Source of the DNA: Nocardia nova SH22a
GTDB lineage: Bacteria; Actinomycetota; Actinomycetes; Mycobacteriales; Mycobacteriaceae
Length of the DNA stretch: 64,000 nucleotides
Direction: 5' to 3'
NCBI RefSeq assembly: GCF_000523235.1
Contig: NZ_CP006850.1
Span: forward strand, 558,001 to 622,000
This document shows positions 63,353 through 64,000 of the stretch, piece after piece. The notes beneath the pieces were generated by a model, which did not search any database, was not told the origin of the DNA, and worked only from the letters and a program-made list of their open reading frames with translations. Every line of letters begins with the position of its first letter. Position 1 is the stretch's first letter. The position numbers and the translations under genes were made by a program.

Positions 63353-64000
63353 TCAGCCCACCTGGATTCCGTGCACGGCCAGCCACGGCTGCGGATCGAC
63401 GTGCTGGCCGTTGATCAGGATCTCGAAATGCAGGTGCGGGCCGGTGGAATCGCCGCGGTTGCCGATGCGCGCGATCTGCTGTCCGGCGCGCACGTGCTCA
63501 CCCACCGACACCGAGAAGTCGTACATGTGGCCGTAGACGGAGATGGTGCCGTCGTTGTGCCGGATCCGCACCCACAGCCCGAAACCCTGGGCGGGCCCGG
63601 CGTCGATGACCGTGCCGTCGGCGACGGCGTAGATCGGTGAGCCGATGGGCGCGGCGATGTCGATGCCGTAATGGAAAGTGCCCCAACGCCCGCCGTATCC
63701 GGAGGTGAACACCCCGCGCGCGGGCAGTGCGAATCCGAGTGAGCCGGGCGCGATACCGCCGGGGAGGATTCCGCCGGGCATACTCGCCGACGGTCCGGGA
63801 ATCCACGGTTGCGGGGTTCCGGCCACGGCCGCCGCTGCCTCGGCCTTCGCCCGGTCGAGAGTGGCGCGCGAGGCGGCGGCCACCACCTGGGCCTCGCGCA
63901 GGCGTTCACCGTTGTCCATGGCCTTCACATAGCGCTTGCTGGTCTCCGGTTCGGCCTGCACCTGGAGCGGGTAGGCGACCGCGATCCGTTGCATCGCACC
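63353..64000 (-). CDS. M23-family peptidoglycan endopeptidase, 5' end cut by window edge
   Basis: At least 214 residues. The M23 (lysostaphin-like) domain is complete: GRWGTFHYGIDIAAPIGSPIYAVADGTVIDAGPA with H and D zinc ligands, then DGTISVYGHMYDFSVSVGEHVRAGQQIARIGNRGDSTGPHLHFEILING with the HxH ligand. A Pro/Gly-rich linker (PQPWIPGPSASMPGGILPGG) precedes it. An ATG lies at 63994, but the frame may extend beyond the window; most homologs carry a longer N-terminal region with a signal or coiled coil. Cleaves peptidoglycan cross-bridges outside the membrane. Confidence 0.85.
   Translation of the reverse strand, partial: GAMQRIAVAYPLQVQAEPETSKRYVKAMDNGERLREAQVVAAASRATLDRAKAEAAAAVAGTPQPWIPGPSASMPGGILPGGIAPGSLGFALPARGVFTSGYGGRWGTFHYGIDIAAPIGSPIYAVADGTVIDAGPAQGFGLWVRIRHNDGTISVYGHMYDFSVSVGEHVRAGQQIARIGNRGDSTGPHLHFEILINGQHVDPQPWLAVHGIQVG

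Overview
The window is high-GC actinobacterial DNA, most likely Nocardia or a close relative. It carries a complete mce4 sterol-import operon, the KstR and KstR2 steroid regulons, PhoPR, an EspR-type regulator and an MbtH protein, with many 1-4 nt gene overlaps and GTG starts. Gene order follows the Mycobacterium tuberculosis blocks Rv3561-Rv3548c, Rv3546/Rv3545c, Rv3523-Rv3520c, Rv3515c, Rv3505-Rv3489 and Rv0757-Rv0759c, separated by accessory genes. Names are by sequence recognition and synteny; no database was searched.

1-17.5 kb, KstR2 block (steroid rings C/D, HIP catabolism): a partial enoyl-CoA hydratase, fadD3, fadE30, ipdF, kstR2, fadA6, ipdC-ipdB-ipdA-echA20 and two SDRs. Three near-identical KstR2 palindromes sit at the divergent fadD3/fadE30 promoter, at kstR2 itself and at the divergent echA20/SDR promoter. 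A secreted lipase, a phosphotransferase-fold protein and unknown genes are interspersed.

17.8-21.4 kb: an accessory module of a secreted Gly/Ser/Ala-repeat protein, an ImmA/IrrE-type metallopeptidase, a polytopic membrane protein and a convergent EspR-like XRE regulator.

21.7-31.2 kb, KstR side-chain block: fadA5 divergent from cyp125, an NTF2-fold protein, ltp3-ltp4-DUF35 divergent from an F420-type oxidoreductase, and fadD19. An orphan perfect KstR operator lies between the oxidoreductase and fadD19 and points at a structured, apparently non-coding stretch.

31.4-38.3 kb, accessory region: ECF sigma factor, small membrane protein, LysR regulator divergent from two alpha/beta hydrolases, VOC protein, P-loop kinase, and a Phd-Doc toxin-antitoxin pair coupled to a TetR gene.

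38.5-55.2 kb, KstR uptake/side-chain block: fadE27-fadE26, fdxD, hsd4A, yrbE4AB-mce4ABCDEF with two Mce-associated proteins, otsA and its small partner. Sterol is imported by Mce4, the side chain is activated and shortened (CYP125, FadD19, FadE26/27, Hsd4A, FadA5, Ltp3/4), and the ring C/D remnant is degraded by the KstR2 genes. Ring A/B genes are not in the window.

55.4-64 kb: alpha/beta hydrolase, orphan MbtH, tRNA-Thr next to a TnpB remnant, DUF2236 protein, phoP-phoR-HIT, purD and a partial M23 peptidase.

Features beyond ordinary annotation include a three-copy intergenic hairpin element with compensatory base changes (4.6, 38.4 and 61.9 kb), a recurring promoter design in which a -10 hexamer ends exactly 6 nt before a leaderless GTG, and a 24-codon ORF bridging mce4F and its downstream gene with ATGA overlaps at both ends.
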